NCBI GenBank assembly: GCA_027058735.1
Contig: JALURZ010000060.1
Coordinates: 1-5,510 of the forward strand
DNA: 5,510 nucleotides
From: Hyphomicrobiales bacterium
GTDB taxonomy: Bacteria; Pseudomonadota; Alphaproteobacteria; Rhizobiales; JALURZ01
Direction: 5' to 3'
The notes under the pieces were generated by a model. It saw only the letters and a program-made list of their open reading frames with translations. It ran no database searches and had not been told where the DNA came from. Positions 1-5,382 of this stretch are shown here, piece by piece. A program made the translations under genes and the position numbers. Each line of letters starts with the position of its first letter. Position 1 is the stretch's first letter.

Positions 1-38
1 GTGGAGCTGAACCGCACGCAAGCGCGGTTCAGCTCCAC
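1..38. repeat. 15-bp perfect inverted repeat at window edge
   Basis: Bases 1-15 (GTGGAGCTGAACCGC) are the exact reverse complement of bases 24-38, separated by an 8-nt loop. The stem may continue beyond base 1, which cannot be seen. No T-run follows base 38, so it is not a classical plus-strand terminator. On the minus strand the sequence that would hold the U-tract lies outside the window. It could be the terminator of an unseen neighbouring gene, or a dispersed palindromic repeat. The repeat is directly visible; its function is not established. Confidence 0.75.
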
Positions 39-122
39 CTTGCGACCCGGCACTTATCGGCGAATTCATCACAATCCGCAAGGGCGCCAACCGTGTCGCC
101 GGCGCGCCGGACAGGCGAACGG

Positions 123-158
123 AAAAAGCCGCAAAGCGCTGTTACACGCTTTGCGGCT
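123..158 (-). terminator. Rho-independent terminator of the BMP-family gene
   Basis: Bases 127-138 and 147-158 form a perfect 12-bp stem (minus strand AGCCGCAAAGCG / CGCTTTGCGGCT) around an 8-nt loop. Read on the minus strand, the stem runs into TTTTT (127-123) and then CC. It begins about 62 nt after the TAG stop of the binding-protein gene. Stem, loop and U-tract all fit an intrinsic terminator. It implies that the transcript ends here and that no permease or ATPase gene is co-transcribed downstream. Confidence 0.88.
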
Positions 159-220
159 CGGGTTCGGCACTCGGCCGGGGCGCACCGCTCCTTGCGCGCC
201 GCAGGGCCGATCGGGCTCCC

Positions 221-1306
221 CTATTTCGGCAACTTGCCCTCGACCCCCTCGACATACCAGTTCATGCCGGCAAGCTCCTTGTCGCTCATGGTTTCGCCGG
301 CTTTGACCCGCACCTTGCCGCTCTGGTCCTTGATGGGGCCTGTGAACGGGTGCAGCGCGCCGGAGCGGATCGCGGCCTCGGCGGCTTTGGCCTGCTTGAC
401 CGCGGCTTCGGGCAGGACCTTGTTGAACGGGCCCATAGTGACCATGCCGGATTTCAGGCCGCCCCAGGTATCACTGGATTTCCAGGTGCCGTCCATGACC
501 GCCCTGACCCGGTCAATATAATAGCCGCCCCAGTTGTTGACGATCGCGGTCAGTTGCGCTTTCGGTGCGAACTGGGTCATGTCCGAGGCCTGGCCTACGC
601 CATAGACGCCGGCCTTTTGCGCAATCTGCAGAGGTGCCGGCGAGTCCGTGTGCTGCAGGATGACATCGGCCTTCTGGTCAATCAGAACCTTGGCGGCGTC
701 CGCTTCCTTGCCCGGATCATACCAGGAACTGATCCACACGACCTTGACGGTCGCTTTCGGATTGACCTTGCGCAGCCCCTGCGTGAACGCGCCGATGCCG
801 CGAACGACTTCGGGTATCGGGAACGAACCGATATAGCCGATGACGCCGGTCTTGCTCATATGCCCGGCCAGGATGCCCGCAACATAGCGCCCCTCATAGA
901 ACCGCGCGTTGTAGGTGCTCATATTGGCGGCGCGCTTGTAGCCGGTCGCATGTTCGAATTTGACATTCGGAAACTGCTTGGCGACCTTCAGCGTCGGATT
1001 CATATAGCCGAACGATGTCGTGAAAATGATGTCCATGCCGGACGCCGCCATCTGGCGGATCACGCGTTCGGCATCCGCCCCCTCCTTGACGTTTTCCACA
1101 AATGTGGTCTTGACCTTGTCGCCAAACTCCTTCTCCACCGCCTGACGGGCGCGGTCATGCTGATAGGTCCAGCCGTGATCGCCCACCGGCCCCACATAGA
1201 CAAACCCAACCTTGACCTGCTGGGCCTCGACCGCGCCGCCGGCGACAAACAGAAATGCCGCCAGACCGAAGGCGATCAACCTCGAAATTGCCGTAGAAAT
1301 CTTCAT
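221..1306 (-). CDS. BMP-family ABC transporter periplasmic substrate-binding protein
   Basis: A 361-residue protein of the basic membrane protein (Bmp/Med) family, whose characterised members are mostly nucleoside-binding components of ABC importers. Residues 1-28 form a signal peptide: K2, R9, a hydrophobic stretch at 10-25, and a likely cut after VEA-28. There is no lipobox cysteine, so the mature protein should be free in the periplasm. The mature part begins with VKVGFVYVGPVGDHGWTYQH, a typical BMP opening. Further family-like segments are the FTTSFGYMNPT region (95-105), YEGRYVAGILAG (137-148), IGYIGSFPIPEVVRG (156-170) and VNNWGGYY (256-263). I chose the ATG at 1306 because AGGAGAGGA lies nine bases upstream; an in-frame GTG at 1330 would give eight extra residues and spoil the signal peptide. 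The ligand cannot be read with certainty; a purine or pyrimidine nucleoside or base is the best guess from the family and the RutR-like operator. No transporter partner lies beside it. Confidence 0.93.
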   Translation of the reverse strand: MKISTAISRLIAFGLAAFLFVAGGAVEAQQVKVGFVYVGPVGDHGWTYQHDRARQAVEKEFGDKVKTTFVENVKEGADAERVIRQMAASGMDIIFTTSFGYMNPTLKVAKQFPNVKFEHATGYKRAANMSTYNARFYEGRYVAGILAGHMSKTGVIGYIGSFPIPEVVRGIGAFTQGLRKVNPKATVKVVWISSWYDPGKEADAAKVLIDQKADVILQHTDSPAPLQIAQKAGVYGVGQASDMTQFAPKAQLTAIVNNWGGYYIDRVRAVMDGTWKSSDTWGGLKSGMVTMGPFNKVLPEAAVKQAKAAEAAIRSGALHPFTGPIKDQSGKVRVKAGETMSDKELAGMNWYVEGVEGKLPK

Positions 1307-1315
1307 TGAATTCCA

Positions 1316-1324
1316 TCCTCTCCT
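1316..1324 (-). promoter_or_regulatory. Ribosome binding site of the BMP-family gene
   Basis: The minus strand reads AGGAGAGGA, nine bases before the ATG at 1306. This is the best Shine-Dalgarno match near this gene and favours that ATG over the upstream GTG at 1330. Confidence 0.7.
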
Positions 1325-1351
1325 AGACACTCTCCCATGGGCCAGCAGTTA

Positions 1352-1373
1352 AATTAGACCAAATGGTCAAATT
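1352..1373. promoter_or_regulatory. RutR-like palindromic operator overlapping a probable promoter
   Basis: A 22-bp palindrome with one mismatched pair (1356/1369): arms 1352-1361 and 1364-1373, spacer AA. The core at 1355-1370 reads TAGACCAAATGGTCAA on the plus strand. It matches 13 of the 14 defined positions of the operator reported for the TetR-family uracil/thymine sensor RutR of E. coli (TTGACCA-NN-TGGTCAA). It sits 46 bp upstream of the binding-protein start and overlaps the mtnP stop codon. On the minus strand the same bases contain TGGTCTAAT (1361-1353), an extended -10 element with 5 of 6 bases of TATAAT. A bound repressor would therefore cover the polymerase site. The palindrome is seen directly; the identity of the regulator is inferred. 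Confidence 0.6.
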
Positions 1374-2274
1374 ACTCCAGTGCTCGGCGCAGCCCCAGCA
1401 CGCGTCCGGCAACCGCATCCAGCCTGGCAAGCAGCGCGGGATCGCGTTTGTCCGGCGGGGTGATGATCGCCGTTTCCAGGGCCCGGTCGCTGCCAATCGG
1501 GCAACTCTTGTGCTGGTGGGGAAAATCGCTGGCCAGCCGGGTTACCAGACGTGCTGCCTTTTCGGCATTGTTCTGCAACACCTCGATGATGTCAACGACC
1601 TCGACATTGTCGTGATCGGGGTGCCAGCAATCGAAATCCGTGACCATGGCGATGGCCGCATAACACAACTCCGCCTCGCGGGCCAGCCTGGCTTCCGGCA
1701 TGTTGGTCATGCCGATCACGTCGCAGCCCCAGGACCGGTACAGCCGGGATTCGGCGAGCGAAGAAAACTGCGGGCCCTCGATGGCAAGGTATGTGCCGCC
1801 GCGCACATGGCCGATCCCCTCCGCCCTGGCGGCGGCCTCGATCCGGTCCGCGAGCAGCGGGCTGACCGGATGCGCCATGGACACATGGGCCACGCAGCCT
1901 TCGCCGAAAAAACTGGTCTCGCGCGCGAATGTCCGGTCGATGAACTGGTCGACGAGGACGAAGGTTCCCGGCGGCATGGTCTCGCGAAACGAGCCGCAGG
2001 CCGACACCGACACCAGATCGGTGACGCCGGACCGCTTGAGCGCATCGATATTGGCGCGGTAGTTGATGGCGCTTGGAGACAAGGCGTGCCCGCGCCCGTG
2101 ACGGGGCAGAAACCGCAGCGGCAGCCCGTCCAGTTCGGCGAACAGAATATCGTCCGAAGGCCGCCCCCACGGGCTTTCGACGGTTTGCCACCGGGCTTTT
2201 TCGAGGCCGGGCAGATCGTAGACGCCACTGCCCCCGAGTATCCCCAATACCGACCTGCCCGCAGCCTCCCCCAA
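1372..2274 (-). CDS. mtnP: S-methyl-5'-thioadenosine phosphorylase
   Basis: A 300-residue PNP/MTAP-family phosphorylase that splits 5'-methylthioadenosine with phosphate into adenine and 5-methylthioribose-1-phosphate, in the cytoplasm. It serves methionine and adenine salvage. Visible family marks in order: the phosphate loop GGSG (14-17), RHGRGH (58-63), NYRAN (71-75), SACGSF (91-96), RGGTYLAIEGPQFSS (158-172), GMTNMPEA (188-195) and TDFDCWH (212-218). The Asp pair in the last motif (213, 215) corresponds to the adenine-binding aspartates of MTAP, which argues against a guanosine/inosine phosphorylase. The reading frame begins at TTG 2274, with GAGGGGG just upstream. A second in-frame TTG at 2247 would start directly at GILGGSG. 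An out-of-frame ATG lies five bases upstream at 2279; one extra G in the following G5 run would bring it into frame. It lies 114 bp downstream of petC in the same direction, so it may be transcribed with the pet operon. The usual partner apt (adenine phosphoribosyltransferase) is absent here. Confidence 0.95.
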   Translation of the reverse strand: MGEAAGRSVLGILGGSGVYDLPGLEKARWQTVESPWGRPSDDILFAELDGLPLRFLPRHGRGHALSPSAINYRANIDALKRSGVTDLVSVSACGSFRETMPPGTFVLVDQFIDRTFARETSFFGEGCVAHVSMAHPVSPLLADRIEAAARAEGIGHVRGGTYLAIEGPQFSSLAESRLYRSWGCDVIGMTNMPEARLAREAELCYAAIAMVTDFDCWHPDHDNVEVVDIIEVLQNNAEKAARLVTRLASDFPHQHKSCPIGSDRALETAIITPPDKRDPALLARLDAVAGRVLGLRRALE

Positions 2275-2280
2275 TTCATA

Positions 2281-2287
2281 CCCCCTC
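2281..2287 (-). promoter_or_regulatory. Ribosome binding site supporting the mtnP start
   Basis: The minus strand reads GAGGGGG, about six bases before the TTG at 2274, a good Shine-Dalgarno position. It is only one base from the out-of-frame ATG at 2279, too close to serve that codon. It therefore favours a true TTG start if the sequence is correct. Confidence 0.5.
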
Positions 2288-2298
2288 AGCAGGAAACG

Positions 2299-2320
2299 GC
2301 GGCCGCACCCGGCCGGCCGC
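2299..2320 (-). other. GC-rich hairpin between petC and mtnP
   Basis: Bases 2299-2305 and 2314-2320 (GCGGCCG / CGGCCGC) form a perfect 7-bp stem with an 8-nt loop. On the minus strand it is followed by CGTTTCC rather than a proper U-tract. It could lower read-through from petC into mtnP or protect the 3' end of the pet messenger. It may equally be chance in such GC-rich DNA. I see no convincing terminator or promoter elsewhere in this 114-bp gap. Confidence 0.35.
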
Positions 2321-2388
2321 TGGCGACCGAACAGCGGTGATCAGGGCCGGCGGCGGACCGCCCGTGCCCGTTCATGCGCCGGGCGTGC

Positions 2389-3252
2389 TCAATGGGGCAC
2401 CCCGTCCCAGACCCGCCGGACCACCATGTACATCAGGCCGGCCAGCACCAGCAGGAAAATGATCACCTGAAAGCCGATCCGTTTGCGCTCTTCCAATTTT
2501 GGTTCGGCGGCCCACATCAAGAATGCGGTTACATCGCGCGCGATGTTTTCAGCGGTTGCCGGCGTCCCGTCGTCATACTCCACCTGACCGTCGACAATCG
2601 GCGAGGGCATGGCGATCTGATGGCCGGGAAAAACCGTATTGTAGGTCATGCCTTCCTGCAATTCCAGACCGGCGGGCGGATCGACATATCCCGTGAGCAG
2701 GGCGTACAGGAAATCGGGGCCCCCGTCGCGCGCCTTGGCGATAACGGAAAGGTCGGGCGGCAGGGCGCCGTTATTGGCCGCGCGCGCCGCGTTGTCATTT
2801 TCGAAAGGCGACACGAACGCATCGCTTGGCCGGCCGGGGCGCTCAAACATTTCCCCGTCCTCATTGGGGCCGTCCACGACCTGGACGGCCGCGGCGAGCG
2901 CCTTGACTTCCGCGGCGCTGAACCCTGGCCCCCCCGGCTCCCCGAGGTTTCGGTAATATACCAGTTTCAGGCCGTGGCAGCTTGCGCACACCTCCTGATA
3001 AACCTTGTAACCGCGCTGCAACTGGCCCTTGTCATAGGTGCCGAACACGCCATTGAAGGACCATTTCTGGGCTTCAACGTCAACCTTGCCTGCGGCGCGA
3101 ACAGCGCTGGTACCGGCAAAAACGAGCAAAAGGAATATCGCCAGCGAGGCGGCCCACGGCCACAAGGGGCGCGATCGCGCCGCGGAACCTTCGCTCTGCC
3201 CTGTCTTGAGAGTCGCCATGCCCATGGGTCGCTTTCCGTTCTTGTCAGTCAT
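2389..3252 (-). CDS. petC: Cytochrome c1 of the bc1 complex
   Basis: The 287-residue haem c subunit of ubiquinol:cytochrome c oxidoreductase. It takes electrons from the Rieske cluster and passes them to a soluble or membrane cytochrome c on the periplasmic side. A basic N-terminus and a hydrophobic segment (about 33-50) ending in VRA-53 form the export signal. The haem site is CASCH (89-93), with Cys89 and Cys92 for covalent attachment and His93 as axial ligand. The sixth ligand should be Met215 in GHQIAMPSP. The RPSDAFVSPFENDNAARAAN region (141-160) and PPDLS are typical of bacterial c1. A C-terminal anchor at about 259-279 is followed by RR, placing the tail in the cytoplasm. The ATG overlaps the petB stop (ATGA), suggesting translational coupling. 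An internal ATG at 3225 has GGAAAG upstream and could be the real start, shortening the signal region by nine residues. The length fits stand-alone c1, not the fused fbcH b/c1 form. Confidence 0.97.
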   Translation of the reverse strand: MTDKNGKRPMGMATLKTGQSEGSAARSRPLWPWAASLAIFLLLVFAGTSAVRAAGKVDVEAQKWSFNGVFGTYDKGQLQRGYKVYQEVCASCHGLKLVYYRNLGEPGGPGFSAAEVKALAAAVQVVDGPNEDGEMFERPGRPSDAFVSPFENDNAARAANNGALPPDLSVIAKARDGGPDFLYALLTGYVDPPAGLELQEGMTYNTVFPGHQIAMPSPIVDGQVEYDDGTPATAENIARDVTAFLMWAAEPKLEERKRIGFQVIIFLLVLAGLMYMVVRRVWDGVPH

Positions 3253-4514
3253 TGCGCCGCGGCGGAGGCCTGGGCATCGCCGCCTTTCGATTTGGTCTTG
3301 GCGAGAACCGCCTCAGAAATGCTGGGGGGCCGCTCTTTCGGTTTCTCGACCAGGCCAAGAACCGGCAGAATCACCAGGAAGTGCAGGAAATAGTAGGCCG
3401 TGAAAATACGCGCCGCGATGATGTAGCCGCCTTCCGCCGGTTTGGCGCCGAGATACCCCAGAATCAGGCAGACAACCACCAGCACCCAGAAGAACTGGCG
3501 GTAAAGCGGGCGGTACTTCGCGGAGCGGACCTTGGAGGTGTCGAGCCAGGGGAGAATAAAAAGCACAAAGATGGAGGCGAACATCGCAATCACCCCGCCC
3601 AGCTTGTCGGGAATGGCACGCAGGATCGCGTAAAATGGCAGGAAATACCATTCCGGCACGATATGCGGCGGCGTCTGCAACGGATTGGCCGGAATGTAGT
3701 TGACCGGCTCGACGAGAAAATTCGGAGCATAAAAAACAAGCGCGGCAAACAGGATCAGGAACAACACCGCCGCGAAGCCGTCCTTCATGGTGAAATAGGG
3801 ATGGAACGGCAGTGTGTCCTGGCTCGATTTCACACTGATCCCGGTCGGATTGTTGCTGCCGACCACATGCAGCGCCCAGATATGCAGCATCACCACGCCG
3901 GCGATCGCGAAGGGCAACAGGTAGTGCAGCGAGTAGAAGCGGTTGAGCGTCGGGTTGTCCACCGCGAAGCCGCCCCACAACCATTGGGTGACGCTTTCGC
4001 CGACCAGCGGAATGGCGGTGAACAAATTGGTGATCACGGTCGCCGCCCAGAAGCTCATCTGGCCCCAGGGAAGCACATAGCCCATGAAGGCGGTGGCCAT
4101 CATCAGCAGGAAGATGATCATGCCGAGAATCCACAGGATTTCGCGCGGCTCCTTGTAGGACCCGTAATAGAGGCCGCGGAAAATATGGATATAGACGGCA
4201 AGAAAGAACATCGACGCGCCATTGGCGTGCAGATAGCGCAACATCCAGCCGTAATTCACATTGCGCATGATGTGCTCCACGCTGTTGAACGCGAAGTCCA
4301 CATGAGGCGTGTAGTGCATGGCCAGCACGATGCCGGTGACCAGTTGGATCACCAGGAAAATCGCCAGAATGCCGCCGAAGGTCCACCAGTAGTTCAGATT
4401 GCGCGGATTCGGAAAGACGACGAACGAAGAATGCATCAGCCCGAGAACGGGCAGCCGCCGCTCCATCCATTTGGCAAAGCCGCTTTGCGGCTGGTAGGTC
4501 GATGGTCCGCTCAT
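3249..4514 (-). CDS. petB: Cytochrome b of the bc1 complex
   Basis: The 421-residue membrane subunit that holds haems bL and bH and both quinone sites (Qo and Qi). It is full-length cytochrome b, not the split b6/subunit IV form. The four haem ligands are His96 (YLHANGAS), His110 (YIHIFRG), His197 (SLHYLLPF) and His211 (LHIWALH). Each helix pair is spaced by 14 residues, as in bc1 rather than b6f. The Qo motif PEWY is at 287-290 and the cd-helix segment GQMSFW starts at 151. Eight hydrophobic helices can be traced, at about 45-65, 95-117, 126-149, 193-218, 246-265, 305-324, 341-356 and 368-389. The hydrophilic C-terminal tail after KPKERPPS (391-398) is rich in Ala, Lys and Ser and is probably cytoplasmic. 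It begins 12 bp after the petA stop, with GGGGG as the ribosome site, and its TGA overlaps the petC ATG. Confidence 0.98.
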   Translation of the reverse strand: MSGPSTYQPQSGFAKWMERRLPVLGLMHSSFVVFPNPRNLNYWWTFGGILAIFLVIQLVTGIVLAMHYTPHVDFAFNSVEHIMRNVNYGWMLRYLHANGASMFFLAVYIHIFRGLYYGSYKEPREILWILGMIIFLLMMATAFMGYVLPWGQMSFWAATVITNLFTAIPLVGESVTQWLWGGFAVDNPTLNRFYSLHYLLPFAIAGVVMLHIWALHVVGSNNPTGISVKSSQDTLPFHPYFTMKDGFAAVLFLILFAALVFYAPNFLVEPVNYIPANPLQTPPHIVPEWYFLPFYAILRAIPDKLGGVIAMFASIFVLFILPWLDTSKVRSAKYRPLYRQFFWVLVVVCLILGYLGAKPAEGGYIIAARIFTAYYFLHFLVILPVLGLVEKPKERPPSISEAVLAKTKSKGGDAQASAAAQ

Positions 4515-4526
4515 GTGGCGCCCCCG

Positions 4527-5060
4527 TTAGCCGATCTTCACCGTGGTGTCTTCGACAAAAGCATAGTCCGGAACAACAAGGTTCCTCGGCGCCGGGCCCT
4601 TGCGAATGCGCCCTGACGTATCGTAATGCGACCCGTGGCAGGGACAGAACCAGCCGTTCCAGTCGCCCCGCGCATCGCCGATGCCCTGCCCCTTGGGCAC
4701 GCAGCCAAGATGCGTGCAGATGCCGATCATGACCAGCCATTCCGCCTTTTTGACACGAGCGCTGTCGGGTTCGGGATCGGGAAGGTCTTCGAGCGGCGTG
4801 TCCGCCGCGGCCTTGATTTCCTCTTCGGTCCGGCGGCGGATGAAAATCGGCTTGCCGCGCCATTTTGCGGTCACCGCCTGGCCGACCGCGATCGGACTGA
4901 GGTCGATTTCAATGGAAGACAGCGCCAGGACCGAAGCGTCGGGGTTCATCTGGTCGATCAGCGGCCAGACCGCCGCCGCCGCGCCGACGGCCGCCACCGA
5001 GCCCGTGGCGATGTACAGGAAATCGCGCCGTGTGGGTTCCGAAGTCTTGGAATGGGCCAC
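4527..5060 (-). CDS. petA: Ubiquinol-cytochrome c reductase Rieske iron-sulfur subunit
   Basis: A 177-residue Rieske protein, the first electron acceptor from ubiquinol at the Qo site of the bc1 complex. Near the N-terminus TRRDFLYIATG (10-20) carries a twin-arginine motif, and the adjoining hydrophobic stretch (about 14-33) is an uncleaved signal-anchor. The folded 2Fe-2S head is thus exported by Tat and stays tethered to the membrane. Cluster ligands are Cys115 and His117 (CTHLGC) and Cys139 and His142 (CPCHGS). Cys120 and Cys141 form the conserved disulfide, and Ser144 and Tyr146 are the hydrogen-bonding residues that raise the midpoint potential. Length and motif order are typical of proteobacterial petA. 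I chose the GTG at 5060 because AAGGGGGGG lies just upstream and because it puts the Tat motif at residue 10. An in-frame ATG at 5180 would add 40 residues with no Rieske-like character. First gene of the petABC operon. Confidence 0.96.
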   Translation of the reverse strand: MAHSKTSEPTRRDFLYIATGSVAAVGAAAAVWPLIDQMNPDASVLALSSIEIDLSPIAVGQAVTAKWRGKPIFIRRRTEEEIKAAADTPLEDLPDPEPDSARVKKAEWLVMIGICTHLGCVPKGQGIGDARGDWNGWFCPCHGSHYDTSGRIRKGPAPRNLVVPDYAFVEDTTVKIG

Positions 5061-5065
5061 CGAAT

Positions 5066-5074
5066 CCCCCCCTT
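5066..5074 (-). promoter_or_regulatory. Ribosome binding site of petA deciding the GTG start
   Basis: The minus strand reads AAGGGGGGG, five bases before GTG 5060. It is the only purine-rich site near the Rieske N-terminus and supports this start over the in-frame ATG at 5180. Confidence 0.6.
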
Positions 5075-5142
5075 CATGAGGTCCAAATTTCAGTCCGTTT
5101 TTGGCACTCTTGCCCCTGATTGTCCAGCCTCTATCCACGAAT

Positions 5143-5155
5143 CGGCAAATTGCCG
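5143..5155. repeat. 13-bp palindrome CGGCAA-A-TTGCCG
   Basis: Arms 5143-5148 and 5150-5155 are exact reverse complements around a single A. It lies 83-95 bp upstream of the petA start and overlaps the candidate -35 (TTGCCG) of the pet promoter, so it could be an operator. The palindrome is visible; any regulator is unknown. Confidence 0.4.
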
Positions 5156-5171
5156 CATCCTTGCGATCCCA

Positions 5172-5193
5172 CGCCGGCAAAACCGGCGGTTTT
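5172..5193 (+). other. Hairpin with short T-run upstream of petA
   Basis: Bases 5172-5177 (CGCCGG) pair with 5183-5188 (CCGGCG) around CAAAA, followed on the plus strand by G and TTTT (5190-5193). The same bases can also pair as AAAACCG (5179-5185) with CGGTTTT (5187-5193). It resembles a short plus-strand terminator, although no plus-strand gene ends here. It could limit antisense transcription or act in the pet leader. Evidence is modest. Confidence 0.3.
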
Positions 5194-5382
5194 CATAGGC
5201 CCGTCCCCCAATGCGCCTGGTCCTCCGTCAGCCGGATATTCCACATAACGGGGCAACGGCCCCGCCCGTCATTCCCATGTCGGCGGATGCGCGCGCGGCG
5301 AATATCGCGCTCACCGCCGGGCGAGGCCCTGCGGCAAACAAACGGCTTTCCCGGCGCGGCGTGATGTTCCACAATCGCGCCC

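Larger units (their letters stand above)
5061..5382. promoter_or_regulatory. Divergent petABC / hemF intergenic region
   Basis: About 320 bp separate the two divergent starts, so both promoters should lie here. On the minus strand there is a weak candidate pair for petABC: TTGCCG (5148-5143) and GACAAT (5124-5119), 18 bases apart, each matching 4 of 6 consensus bases. No clear sigma-70 promoter for hemF stands out. I found no FNR/FixK-type TTGAT-N4-ATCAA box. Small palindromes occur at 5143-5155, 5172-5193 and 5249-5264. Short reading frames on both strands here show no recognisable protein signature, so I call no gene. Confidence 0.5.

Noticed and set aside
99..110. Palindrome CCGGCGCGCCGG
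   Set aside because: Self-complementary without a loop, in very GC-rich sequence; likely chance, with no associated element.
350..1309. Plus-strand 319-codon frame opposite the BMP-family gene
   Set aside because: Antisense shadow in GC-rich DNA; the minus strand encodes a complete secreted binding protein with ribosome site and terminator.
1363..2340. Plus-strand 325-codon frame opposite mtnP
   Set aside because: It covers the complement of a gene with intact MTAP motifs; no protein family features of its own.
3252..4616. Long plus-strand open frame (454 codons) opposite petB
   Set aside because: It is antisense to cytochrome b, whose haem ligands and PEWY motif prove the minus strand. 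The plus-strand translation is rich in His, Arg, Gln and Glu with no domain signature, as expected for a GC-rich shadow frame.
3313..4863. Minus-strand 516-codon frame overlapping petA and petB
   Set aside because: It is out of frame with both genes and its translation is a low-complexity Arg/Ala/His/Gly-rich string with no recognisable motif; frame-shifted shadow.
5061..5180. Forty-residue N-terminal extension of petA from ATG 5180
   Set aside because: A GTG at 5060 has a strong ribosome site and gives a normal Rieske N-terminus with the Tat motif at residue 10; the extension has no family resemblance.
5249..5264. Hairpin CGGGGC-AACG-GCCCCG as a terminator
   Set aside because: Only six base pairs and no T-run on the plus strand; no gene ends next to it in either direction.
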